From the NCBI GenBank assembly GCA_964634615.1, contig CAZWLQ010000009.1:1-30807 (forward strand): 30,807 nt of DNA, written 5' to 3'. This DNA is from EsbW-18 sp964634615 (GTDB lineage: Bacteria; Patescibacteriota; Minisyncoccia; Phycocordibacterales; EsbW-18). The notes beneath the pieces were generated by a model, which was given only the letters and a program-made list of their open reading frames with translations, did not search any database and was not told the origin of the DNA. Below are positions 13,676 through 22,100 of this stretch, one piece after another. Positions within the stretch are counted from its first letter, which is position 1. Each line of letters opens with the position of its first letter. The position numbers and the translations under genes are program-made.

Positions 13676-15946
13676 TTATTTCGCCACCGCAACCGCATCG
13701 GTGAACGAGACCGAGAGGAGCTGTGAGACCGCATCACGTCCCATCGTGACACCGTAGAGTACGCCAGCACGCGACATCGTCTCTCTGTTGTGCGTAATGA
13801 GAATAAGCTGTGTTGATTTCGCCAAGTTCTCAATCATATCACCGTAGCGACGTGAGTTTGCCTCATCGAGTGCTGCATCGGTCTCATCGAGAATAATGAA
13901 TGGGGGCGGGTTTACCTGCGACATCGCAAAGATAAGTGCGATTGAGGTGAGTGCACGCTCACCACCCGAGAGCATTTCGAGACTTCGTACTTTTTTGCGC
14001 GGAAGGTCAATCGCAATCTCAATTCCCTCAATCATCTCCTCTGTTTCTTCCTCACTCACCTCGGGCACGTCGTCGCCTTCTTCAAAAATGGTCTTTCGCT
14101 TTCGAGGTGCCTCTTTCGTAAGCTTCAGTCCCGCGGTTCCTCCACCAAACATCACTGCGAAAAAGTCGGTGAATTGCGTATTTATTTTTGTAAGACCTTC
14201 AGCAAATTCTCGTGCAAGTGTTTCTTCAAGGTCAGCGATGAGTTTTTTAAGCGACTCTGCGGACACGCCGAGATCCGTGAGCTCACGAAGCAAGAACTGA
14301 TCACGCTCCCCAACATCCTTATACTCTTTCATGACATCGTCAGCGCCGCCAATACCCGAGTCTTCGAGGCGAATCTTCATGCGTTCGAGCGCGCGTTTTC
14401 GCTCGTGCTGTTCGCTTCGCTTCTCAGTCAATGTGTCGTGTGGAACATCAACCTTCTCTGTTACCTCGCGTCCAATGAGCGCGGCAGCCTCTCCGAGGTC
14501 GCGTTTATATTCTGCCTCTTCGAGAGCGAGTGCCTCTTTCATTCCCTTCACGCGTTCCAGGTCAACACGAACTGTCGCAGCTTCGTTTGAGAGCGTGAAC
14601 ACAGCGCGTTCTGCATCTCGACTGCTTGTACGGTCCTCTTCGATTTCTGTTTGGAGTGTTTGATACTGTGCGCGTAAGACAGACTCTTTCTCTTCAATGC
14701 CTTGTCGCTCCTGTATCTGTGATTCGAGTTCAGCCGCAAGCTTCTTCTCTGCTATTTCAAGTTCTTTAAGTGCTCCGGTTTCTTCCTTTCCTTCCGAGAG
14801 AACCTGTCGGAGGTTCGCGAGCGCACCCTTCACGGCGCTCAATACTTCCTGAAAAAGCGAGAGCGGGCTCTCCGGTGAAAGACGAAGGAGAGAATCTTCG
14901 ATTGAAGCCACATGGTCTTCAACCTTTTTGGCTTCAATGGTTCGCTCTCCACTTTCTTTCAATTTCTTCTCCTCTCGTTCACGCTGGCGGACAAGCGCAT
15001 CTCGCTCTCCTTCCAGTCGTCCAATCATACGAGCGCATTCGTCTTTTTGACCACGGATGTCGGCGAGTGCTTGTTCGGTCTTCAACACATCGTCTGATTT
15101 TGTATCTTTACCTTCAAGCTTTGCCAACGTCGATTGCGCGTCGGTGAGACGTTTGGTGAGCTCGTGTAATCGCTCAAGAAGAGGTTTTTCTTCGTCGTGC
15201 AAGCGCTTTGTCGTCGCATCAAGGTATGCTTTTTCACGGGCAAAGTATTCTTTGTAGGAGATCTTCAGATGTGCGGCAAGTTCCTGTGCCTTCTCAAGCT
15301 TCTGTACCTGCTTTTCGAGAAATGCGAGGTGTGGTTTGATTTCACGACGCAACCCTTCAATCTTCTCTATGTTCTCGTCGGTCTTCTCAAGTTTTCGCAA
15401 GCTTTCTTCTTTCTTGTAGTGGTAAATTTTTAAACCGAGTGCTTCTTCAATCATTGACTTTCGTTCGCGCGGGTTTACTGAAAGAATTCTGTCCGCTTCG
15501 CCTTGTGAGATGATGTGATGCCCTGATGCACCAATATGTGCTTTTGAAAGCATCTCCAAAATGTCTTTCAGACGAACAGGGCTCCCATTCAAAAGATATT
15601 CGCTTGATGAGTCGCGATGAATGATGCGTTCGAGCGTTACGGTATCAAAGTCAATATCAAACAGGCGCGGCCGACCATGCTGCGAGCTATTGTCGAACGA
15701 GAGCTTCACGCTCGCGCGGTTCGCTCGTGGTGCGGTCTGTGAGCCATTCCAAATCAAATCCTCTGTGCGCTTCCCACGCATCGATTTGATGGATTGTTCG
15801 CCCAAGACAAAGCGGAACGCTTCAGCGACATTGGATTTCCCAGAGCCGTTCGGCCCGACGATGCCCGCGATAGATGTGGTGAATTCAAGAGACGCCTTTT
15901 TAGCGAAAGATTTGAATCCTGCGATCTCAAGCGATTTAAGATACAT
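13676..15946 (-). CDS. smc: Short chromosome segregation SMC protein without a recognisable hinge
   Basis: A 756-residue SMC ATPase. The head is intact: MYLKSLEIAGFKSFAKK start, Walker A GPNGSGKS (31-38), Q-loop near 148, signature LSGGERALTS (from 659), Walker B FIILDE (683-688) and D-loop DAALDE. Two arms of about 180 residues each, rich in Glu, Lys and Leu, flank a central segment (about 348-393). Canonical SMCs have about 1,150-1,190 residues with a globular hinge of 150-200 residues. No Gly-rich hinge sequence is seen here. The ATG at 15946 gives the family start; the TTG two codons earlier is unlikely. Confidence 0.9.
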   Translation of the reverse strand: MYLKSLEIAGFKSFAKKASLEFTTSIAGIVGPNGSGKSNVAEAFRFVLGEQSIKSMRGKRTEDLIWNGSQTAPRANRASVKLSFDNSSQHGRPRLFDIDFDTVTLERIIHRDSSSEYLLNGSPVRLKDILEMLSKAHIGASGHHIISQGEADRILSVNPRERKSMIEEALGLKIYHYKKEESLRKLEKTDENIEKIEGLRREIKPHLAFLEKQVQKLEKAQELAAHLKISYKEYFAREKAYLDATTKRLHDEEKPLLERLHELTKRLTDAQSTLAKLEGKDTKSDDVLKTEQALADIRGQKDECARMIGRLEGERDALVRQREREEKKLKESGERTIEAKKVEDHVASIEDSLLRLSPESPLSLFQEVLSAVKGALANLRQVLSEGKEETGALKELEIAEKKLAAELESQIQERQGIEEKESVLRAQYQTLQTEIEEDRTSSRDAERAVFTLSNEAATVRVDLERVKGMKEALALEEAEYKRDLGEAAALIGREVTEKVDVPHDTLTEKRSEQHERKRALERMKIRLEDSGIGGADDVMKEYKDVGERDQFLLRELTDLGVSAESLKKLIADLEETLAREFAEGLTKINTQFTDFFAVMFGGGTAGLKLTKEAPRKRKTIFEEGDDVPEVSEEETEEMIEGIEIAIDLPRKKVRSLEMLSGGERALTSIALIFAMSQVNPPPFIILDETDAALDEANSRRYGDMIENLAKSTQLILITHNRETMSRAGVLYGVTMGRDAVSQLLSVSFTDAVAVAK

Positions 15947-15950
15947 ATGC

Positions 15951-15973
15951 AAAAAGCGCCCCTATGGACGCCT
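15951..15973 (-). terminator. Intrinsic terminator between rnc and smc
   Basis: On the minus strand AGGCGTCC, loop ATAG and GGGCGCTT form a stem of about 8 bp including G-U pairs, followed by TTT. The T-run ends 4 nt before the smc ATG, so it ends read-through from rnc right at the smc start. Confidence 0.6.
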
Positions 15974-15975
15974 TA

Positions 15976-15984
15976 ATAATACCA
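15976..15984 (-). promoter_or_regulatory. Extended -10 promoter for smc overlapping the terminator
   Basis: On the minus strand TGGTATTAT is TGn plus TATTAT. Transcription would start near 15969, inside the left arm of the terminator at 15951-15973. Transcripts begun here could not form the full hairpin, so smc escapes the terminator that stops upstream transcripts. Confidence 0.5.
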
Positions 15985-16008
15985 TGCGCAACAGGCAAAA
16001 ACGGCTTG

Positions 16009-16704
16009 TTATGCCCACTCTTTCTTCGCTTCGAGTGCCGCATGCGCCGCCGATTGCTCGGCTTCTTGTTTTGAGTTACCAACACCCTCTCCTATTTTTT
16101 CGTCACCCAAAAAGACGCCAACGGTGAACTTCTTGTCGTGGTCTGGTCCTTCTTCGTGTACGGTCTTGTATGACGGTGTGATGCCGGCCTTGTCCTGTGC
16201 CATTTCCTGGAAACGGCTCTTTGCATCCTGCCAGAGGTGTTTGCCAACGATATCCTCGGTCAACGGCAACAAATGCGCATGAATAAACTCCTTCGCTGCG
16301 TCATACCCCTGATCGAGATAGAGTGCTCCCGTGAACGCTTCAAAGGTGTTCGCAAGGATATATTGTCGGGCACGACCAAGATCTTTGGTTTCGCCCTTTG
16401 AGAGCAAGAGATAGTCATTCATACCCAATCCTGTTGCAACGGTAGACAACGTCGAAGTGTTCACCAGTCCTGCGCGATAGCTTGTGAGGTCGCCTTCGGT
16501 TTTCTTTGGATATTTTGCGTACAAAAATTCAGTGACCACAAGCTCAAGAACCGCATCACCCAAGAATTCGAGGCGCTCGTTGTGTTCGCGATCTTTCTTC
16601 TTGTGTTCATTAATGAACGAGCGGTGTGTAAACGCTGTCTCAAGAAGGCGCTTGTCGGTGAAGGAAACACCGATTGAGCTTTCAAACTGGTCAAACTCTT
16701 TCAT
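16009..16704 (-). CDS. rnc: Ribonuclease III
   Basis: A 231-residue dsRNA endonuclease for rRNA processing and mRNA decay. The signature NERLEFLGDAV carries Glu43, Glu46 and Asp50, and the second catalytic site is in ANTFEAFTGALYLD (Glu122). Asn119 stands where the E. coli enzyme has Asp114; spacing is otherwise identical. A C-terminal double-stranded RNA-binding domain (about 160-228) ends in the typical GVGNSKQEAEQSAAHAAL helix. The gene starts 9 nt after the nusB-Nudix stop and is presumably cotranscribed with it. Confidence 0.96.
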   Translation of the reverse strand: MKEFDQFESSIGVSFTDKRLLETAFTHRSFINEHKKKDREHNERLEFLGDAVLELVVTEFLYAKYPKKTEGDLTSYRAGLVNTSTLSTVATGLGMNDYLLLSKGETKDLGRARQYILANTFEAFTGALYLDQGYDAAKEFIHAHLLPLTEDIVGKHLWQDAKSRFQEMAQDKAGITPSYKTVHEEGPDHDKKFTVGVFLGDEKIGEGVGNSKQEAEQSAAHAALEAKKEWA

Positions 16705-16713
16705 ACAAAGTCT

Positions 16714-17604
16714 CTATTTCGCGAGAAGTGCGTTAATTGCTTTTGTTATCAAAGGTAAAATATCGTCGTAAATATTGAGGGATACAATTTCAGCAAGCTT
16801 GAACCATCGCGCGTCATCCAACCCCCCTGATGTGCCGAGTGTGATGTCGGTGAAGGGTGCTTTTGCAAGGTAGTAGGTGACGTTCTTTCGGATTTTTCCT
16901 TTCTCCGGGTGCGATGCCACGTACTCATTGCTGCCGAGCTCGTCTTCGATGAGTAAATCGAGACCGAGTTCTTCTTTCAGCTTGCGCACAATACCGTCAG
17001 GGACGGTTTCGTCTTCTTCCACATGCCCCTTCGAGAGGGTCCAGTGTCCGAAGACATCGTGGACGAGCGCAACATAGACTTCGCTGTCTGCAATTGCATA
17101 CACCACTGCGCCTCCCAATCGCTCAAGCGGTAGCTCATCGTAGGGAATGTCCTTTTTCTTTTTTGATGTCTCGTTCTTCCCTGGCTCACCAATCTCTTTA
17201 TAGACCGATCCGAGTACACCGTTCACGAACTTGCCTGATGCATCGCCACCGAATGATTTTGCAAGTTCGATTGCCTCATTGATTGCAACCTTTGGTGGTA
17301 CGTCAGCACGGTCACCGAAGAGGAGTTCGTGAAGTCCGAGTCGGAGAATCGCTTTGTCAATTGGTGCAATGCGATCAATCGGCCAATCCGGGGCAGCTTT
17401 CTCAATAATAGTATCGAGATCCTTCTGGCGTGAAAGTGTTCCTTTGCCTAGTTTGTCCATGAACACGTGATCAACGCCGTCGGCACCCGATTCAGCAATC
17501 ATACGAGAAAGCACGGACGAAAAATCCGATGCATTTCGTTTGGTGAAATCCAATTCAAAAAGTGTCTGGAGGACGATTGAACGAGCAAGATGTCGATTAC
17601 TCAT
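16714..17604 (-). CDS. nusB: NusB antitermination factor fused to a Nudix hydrolase domain
   Basis: A 296-residue fusion. Residues 1-138 are NusB: SNRHLARSIVLQTLFELDF, then PIDKAILRLGLHELLF, PPKVAINEAIELAKSFGGDASGKFVNGVLG. A lysine-rich linker (about 139-158) leads to a Nudix domain (about 160-296) with Nudix box G193-x5-E199-x7-R207-K-L-K-E211-E212-L-G214. The usual Glu after Arg207 is Lys208, while Glu211 and Glu212 remain. NusB acts with NusE in rRNA antitermination. The Nudix part resembles MutT/Ap4A-type domains (GHWTLSKGHVEEDE), substrate unknown. One continuous frame, no stop at the junction. Confidence 0.9.
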   Translation of the reverse strand: MSNRHLARSIVLQTLFELDFTKRNASDFSSVLSRMIAESGADGVDHVFMDKLGKGTLSRQKDLDTIIEKAAPDWPIDRIAPIDKAILRLGLHELLFGDRADVPPKVAINEAIELAKSFGGDASGKFVNGVLGSVYKEIGEPGKNETSKKKKDIPYDELPLERLGGAVVYAIADSEVYVALVHDVFGHWTLSKGHVEEDETVPDGIVRKLKEELGLDLLIEDELGSNEYVASHPEKGKIRKNVTYYLAKAPFTDITLGTSGGLDDARWFKLAEIVSLNIYDDILPLITKAINALLAK

Positions 17605-17750
17605 GAGGATTCCTAGGGTTCGAGTGAGCGAACGCCATCAGGAAAATAAAGAACAAATCGACTGTACCTCCCCTCGTCTTTACTATCAAGCGAGCGAGGA
17701 AGTGAAAAATTGCTTTTCATTTCCGAGCGAGCGTAGATAGCAAGATGTTC
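17605..17750 (-). promoter_or_regulatory. rpmF-nusB intergenic region with an 11-bp hairpin between direct repeats
   Basis: On the plus strand GGAAGTGAAAA (17698-17708) and TTTTCATTTCC (17714-17724) form a stem with one mismatch and a 5-base loop. The repeat GAGCGAG abuts both sides (17692-17698 and 17725-17731). No T-run follows on the minus strand. It could be an RNase III-type processing site in the leader of the nusB-rnc unit, or a small mobile-repeat remnant. No gene is seen here. Confidence 0.4.
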
Positions 17751-18017
17751 TTACTTTTCAGATGACGCTTTCTCTGCCTTTGCTGCCGGCTCTCCCATCG
17801 CCTTCATCTTATCACGACGGCGGGTCAACTGACGCTCAAGCTTTGACTTCACGTCAATAACGGTACGATTCTTGTATGTTCCACACTTTGGGCACATCTG
17901 GTGACGAACATGCTGTGCCTTGCACGTAGGGCATGTTGAGTATCGCCCTTCGGTAAGGGCGTGGTGCGAACGGCGGTTTGCCGTGTGGCCTCGGGTGTGT
18001 CGCATTCGTACTGTCAT
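17751..18017 (-). CDS. rpmF: 50S ribosomal protein bL32 with a charged tail
   Basis: An 88-residue bL32. The N-terminus (MRHTRGHTANRRSHHAL) is the usual basic arm, and CPTC (29-32) with CPKC (42-45) is an intact zinc ribbon, so this is a zinc-binding form. The C-terminal 25 or so residues are Lys/Ala/Glu-rich and extend beyond the usual ~60-residue protein. It is preceded by a good promoter at 18028-18056 that yields a leader of only about 3-4 nt. It lies upstream of nusB and rnc and may be cotranscribed with them. Confidence 0.93.
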   Translation of the reverse strand: MTVRMRHTRGHTANRRSHHALTEGRYSTCPTCKAQHVRHQMCPKCGTYKNRTVIDVKSKLERQLTRRRDKMKAMGEPAAKAEKASSEK

Positions 18018-18027
18018 AACGCTTATG

Positions 18028-18056
18028 AGAATACCATAAAGGCCCTACTGTTGCAA
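18028..18056 (-). promoter_or_regulatory. rpmF promoter, near-leaderless
   Basis: On the minus strand TTGCAA (18051-18056), a 17-bp spacer and TATTCT (18028-18033). The ATG begins 10 nt after the -10, so the 5' leader should be about 3-4 nt. The -35 lies inside the 3' end of rnhB. Confidence 0.6.
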
Positions 18057-18695
18057 CGCCTTTTGAGAGCCTGTCCCGGATGGGACGTTCTTGAGGAAGG
18101 TCGCTCGGTGCACGGGAGTCCGCCCATGCCTCTGTAATGCCTCATAATGGATTTTAGTTCCGTACCCCTTATGGATCGCAAATCCATGCTTTGGAAAACG
18201 TCTGTCGAGACTCTTCATATGTCTATCTCGCTTCACTTTTGCAGCGATTGAAGCAAGTGCAATCGGCAAGTGGGTTGCGTCCCCTTTAATGTAGGTCTTT
18301 TGATTTGCAAAGTGGTCAGGCGCTTTGAGCCCGCCGTCCAAGAGAATTTCCATATCCTCTTTTCCATCGGCGAGGTTCGTGAGAACGTTTTCAATTCCCT
18401 TTCGTATTGCGTATGAGATTCCTTTCGTATCAATAACCCTAGCACTCACCAAAGAAACCTCGATTTGAAGACTTGTTGTTCGAACGAGTATTCCAAGCTC
18501 CTTATTGATTGCCTCTCGCTTCTTCTCCGAAAGTTGTTTTGAGTCCTTGACCGTCGGCATGAGAGTCTTCAGCGCTTTCATGAGCGCCACATCACGTTGG
18601 TCATAGCGCACAGCACCAACAGCAACCGGTCCTGCGAGTGGACCGCGACCAGCTTCATCTATTCCCACAATCAAGTGTTCTTGCTTCTTTTTCAT
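18045..18695 (-). CDS. rnhB: Ribonuclease HII
   Basis: A 216-residue RNase HII, which removes ribonucleotides and RNA primers from DNA-RNA hybrids. The start has the family motif GIDEAGRGPLAGPVAVGAV (catalytic Asp13 and Glu14). Also recognisable are DSKQLSEKKRE, the DGGLK strand and HGFAIHKGYGTKIHYEAL. I use the ATG at 18695 because the motif begins 10 residues later, as in homologues. A longer in-frame ORF starting at 18851 runs through a strong terminator and is rejected. TACACT (18702-18707) is 6 nt before this ATG and may be the -10 of a leaderless transcript. Confidence 0.94.
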   Translation of the reverse strand: MKKKQEHLIVGIDEAGRGPLAGPVAVGAVRYDQRDVALMKALKTLMPTVKDSKQLSEKKREAINKELGILVRTTSLQIEVSLVSARVIDTKGISYAIRKGIENVLTNLADGKEDMEILLDGGLKAPDHFANQKTYIKGDATHLPIALASIAAKVKRDRHMKSLDRRFPKHGFAIHKGYGTKIHYEALQRHGRTPVHRATFLKNVPSGTGSQKALQQ

Positions 18696-18727
18696 AAAGA
18701 CAGTGTAGAGCACAAATGATATGAAAA

Positions 18728-18765
18728 CGAAAGAGCCACCGAAGAGCGTGATGGCTCTTCGGTGG
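18728..18765 (-). terminator. Strong intrinsic terminator after the HTH-like gene
   Basis: CCACCGAAGAGC (18736-18747), loop GTGATG and GCTCTTCGGTGG (18754-18765) form a perfect 12-bp stem. On the minus strand it is followed by CTCTTTCG. It begins directly at the stop codon of the upstream gene. Confidence 0.85.
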
Positions 18766-19017
18766 TCAGTGGAAATAGGTGCGTATTTTGGTGCGTCGAA
18801 CCTGGATTGCCTGCACGGAACGTCCCAGCTCCTTTGCGAGAACACGGTCACGCGGACGATTTGGAGCGAGGATCTTCAAATCCTCATTTTTACTCCAAAG
18901 CTCGCCCTTCCTCTTGCACCCCACAGCAGCTCTGGCGTAGTTTTTCCTCCTCTCTGCATTTCGCTTTTGGGGGTTTCTTTTCCGCCATGCCTTGTGGTGG
19001 TTGTAACTCTTGGTCAC
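18766..19017 (-). CDS. Small basic protein with a Myb/SANT-like helix-turn-helix
   Basis: An 83-residue basic protein. The N-terminal half (HHKAWRKRNPQKRNAERRKNYARAA) is strongly positive, like flanks of HNH or DNA-binding proteins. The C-terminal half (LWSKNEDLKIL, then RDRVLAKELGRSVQAIQVRRTKI) reads as a Myb/SANT or resolvase-like HTH, with W-[ST]-x-x-[DE]-D and a recognition helix. The GTG at 19017 is chosen because AGGAGG (19023-19028) lies 5 nt before it, the best Shine-Dalgarno in the window; an ATG at 19062 is possible. Function unknown, DNA binding likely. A strong terminator follows the stop. Confidence 0.65.
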   Translation of the reverse strand: MTKSYNHHKAWRKRNPQKRNAERRKNYARAAVGCKRKGELWSKNEDLKILAPNRPRDRVLAKELGRSVQAIQVRRTKIRTYFH

Positions 19018-19190
19018 GACGTCCTCCTTATGAAGAAATTTATCCACTAATGAAAGTACCACAAATCATCAAAATGACAATGTAGGTAGAGATTACTCCG
19101 TTTTGACACGATGCCCTCTCTGCTGTGCACTCGTGGATTCACAGAAAAAAAGTGGGTGGGAGGGCAGCGCTTGAGTACAATGTGTGTCGT
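19018..19190. promoter_or_regulatory. Divergent regulatory region upstream of dnaE
   Basis: TACAAT (19176-19181) lies 9 nt before the dnaE ATG and could be its -10. TTGACA at 19103-19108 lacks a good -10 partner. Inverted repeat TGCCCTC (19112-19118) / GAGGGCA (19160-19166) encloses CTGTG/CACAG. On the minus strand TTGTCA, 16 bp, TACTTT may serve the HTH-like gene. Confidence 0.35.
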
Positions 19191-22100
19191 ATGTCGTCGT
19201 TCGTTCATCTTCACACTCACTCGCACTATTCCCTCCTCTCCGCGCTTCCGCAGATTGATGCCCTTGTTGCACACGCAAAAAAGTACGGAATGCCCGCGCT
19301 AGCTCTCACTGACAACGGAAACTTGTATGGCGCGATTGAGTTCTATAAAGAATGTAAGAAGGCGGACATCAAACCAATTCTTGGTGTTGATTTTTATATT
19401 GCACCGCGCACACGAAATGATAAAGAATCCGGCATCGACACCAAACGCACACGCATCGTGCTTTTGGCAAAAAATGACGCTGGTTACAAAAACCTCATTA
19501 AGCTCGTGACCTACTCCCACCTCGAGGGCTTCTACTACAAGCCGCGCGTGGACAAAGAGCTTTTGGAACGATACCGAGAAGGACTTGTTGCAATCGTTCC
19601 TGCATTCAATAGCGAACTCACCAACGCACTCAAAGCGGGGCACACCAGTGATGTACAAGCGACCATTGATCGCTACCGCTCTTGGTACGGAGACGATTCC
19701 GTTTTTCTTGAAATCACACACAACCCCGATCTCGAAGGACATAGTGACTTGATGAAAAAACTGCGTGCATTCGCAAATGAGCACATGGTTCCGCTCGTTG
19801 CGACGGGTGATGTTTACTACCTCACCCCCGAAGACGCGCCTGCTCGTCGCACGTTGGTATCGATTCAGTCTGGTGGAGAATATCGTGGAAACGATGGCGA
19901 GGCGGATCTGTCGTTTAAGAGTCCTGACGAGATGGAGAAAATTTTCAAAGATACACCCGAGGCACTTGCGAACAGTGGAAAGATTGCCGATATGTGCGAC
20001 CTCACGATTCCTTTGGGTGCATGGTACTTCCCTGACTTCGCGATTCCTGAAGGCTCAACGCATGCCGAAGAACTCCGAAAACTCGTTTGGGAGAAAGCGC
20101 GTGAAAAAGGATTTGGCGAGCGCCAGGATGCAAAAGAACGTCTCGACTTTGAACTTGAAACCATCACAAGCAAAGGATACGCTCCGTATTTCTTGGTGGT
20201 GGGGGATTTGCTTCGCTATGCACGCGAGAATGGCATCTACACCAACACCCGAGGTTCGGTCGGTGGCTCATTGGTATCCTTCCTTCTTGGCATCACCACG
20301 GTTGATCCGTTTGAATACAAACTCCCCTTCGAGCGCTTCTTGAATCCCCTTCGTCCATCCCCTCCCGATATCGACTTGGACATCGCAGATAATCGTCGCG
20401 ACGAAATGATTGGGTATGCAAGAAAAAAATACGGTGAGAATAAGGTTGCGCAAATCGGAACCTTTGGAACCATGATGGCACGTGGAAGTGTCCGCGACAC
20501 CGCACGTGCGATGGGATACGACCTCTCGCTCGCGGACGAAATCGCAAAGATGATTCCGTTCGGTTCACAAGGATTTCCGATGTCGATTGAGCGCGCGATA
20601 GAAGAAACGCCAGACCTGAAGAAACGCTATGACGAAGATGAAGACGTGCGTCGCATCATTGATATGGCAAAGAAAGTCGAAGGATGTGCCCGACACATCT
20701 CGGTGCACGCGGCGGGTGTGGTGCTCTCCCCGTTCCCACTTGAAGACGTTGTTCCGGTGCAGTGGGATCCAAAAGGCGAAGGAAAGTTGATTACACAGTA
20801 CGACATGCATGCGGTTGAAGATGTGGGACTCCTCAAGTTCGACTTCCTTGGATTGAAGAACCTTGCGGTCTTGGCGGATTCAGTGAAGCGTGTGGAGAAA
20901 ATATACGGCACCGTGATTGATGTGGAGAAACTCCCCCTCGATGACAAAAAAACATTCGAGATGCTCGCGCGTGGCGAGACGATGTCGGTCTTCCAACTTG
21001 CCGGTGGCGCGATGACGCAGTTCTTGAAAGAGCTTCGTCCAACCACCGTGCACGACCTAAACGCGATGGTTGCTTTGTACCGCCCTGGTCCGATGAAAAA
21101 CATTCCGGAATATATCGCGCGTAAACACGGGAAAAAACCAATCATCTACTACCACCCGAAGATGAAAGATTTTCTTGAGCGTTCGTACGGCATCTTGGTC
21201 TATCAAGACGACTTGCTTGAAACAGCGCTCAACCTTGCAGGATACACCTGGGAAACCGTGGACAAGTTCCGCAAAGCGGTCGGTAAGAAGATTCCGGAAG
21301 AAATGGCGAAGCAGCACAAGATTTTCGTTGCGGGATGTATCGAACACTCCGGTATGACCGAAGCGCAGGCTGAAGGACTCTGGGCACTCTTTGAGCCCTT
21401 CCAGGGATACGGTTTCAACAAAGCGCATGCGGCGTCGTACGGACGACTCGCCTATCAGACCGCGTATATGAAAGCGAACTACCCGACCGCGTACATGGCG
21501 GCGGTGCTCACCGCGGACGCAGGCGATGTGGATGCAATCGCGGAAATCATTTCCGCATGTAAACGCATGCATGTGGACGTTCTTCCGCCTGATGTAAATG
21601 AATCCTTGGCGGACTTTTCGGTGGTCACGAAAGATATGTCAGCGGATGGTGTTGAGCGTATTCGCTTTGGTCTCTATTCAATCAAAAACTTCGGCGAAGG
21701 TGTGGGGGATGCGATTATCAAAGAACGAAAAGAAAACGGTCAATTCGCATCACTCGATGATTTCTTGCTTCGTGTGAAAGATAGAAACCTCAACAAGAAA
21801 TCGCTCGAAGCGTTGATTAAATGTGGTGCCTTGGATGCATTTGGTGAGCGCGGAGCAATGCTCGCAAACATCGACGACTTATTGGCACATCACAAGCAAG
21901 GACTCACCCAGTCAACCGAGCAAACCTCCCTCTTTGGTGGTTCGGTGTTTGAAACCGCACCACTCAAGCTTAAAGAAGCAAAACCAGCAACCCGCGGTGA
22001 GATGCTTGCATGGGAAAAAGATTTACTCGGCCTCTACGTGTCGGGGCATCCGCTGGATGCGTACAAACAATTCCTTTCAACCACCAACACGTCGATTGAA

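Noticed and set aside
18696..18851. Longer rnhB with 52 extra N-terminal residues
   Set aside because: The extension reads through a perfect 12-bp terminator hairpin and has no family similarity. The catalytic motif starts right after the ATG at 18695.
20627..21145. Long antisense ORFs within dnaE, and similar ones opposite smc and atpB
   Set aside because: They mirror codon structure of conserved genes, show no protein family features and lack promoters or start signals.
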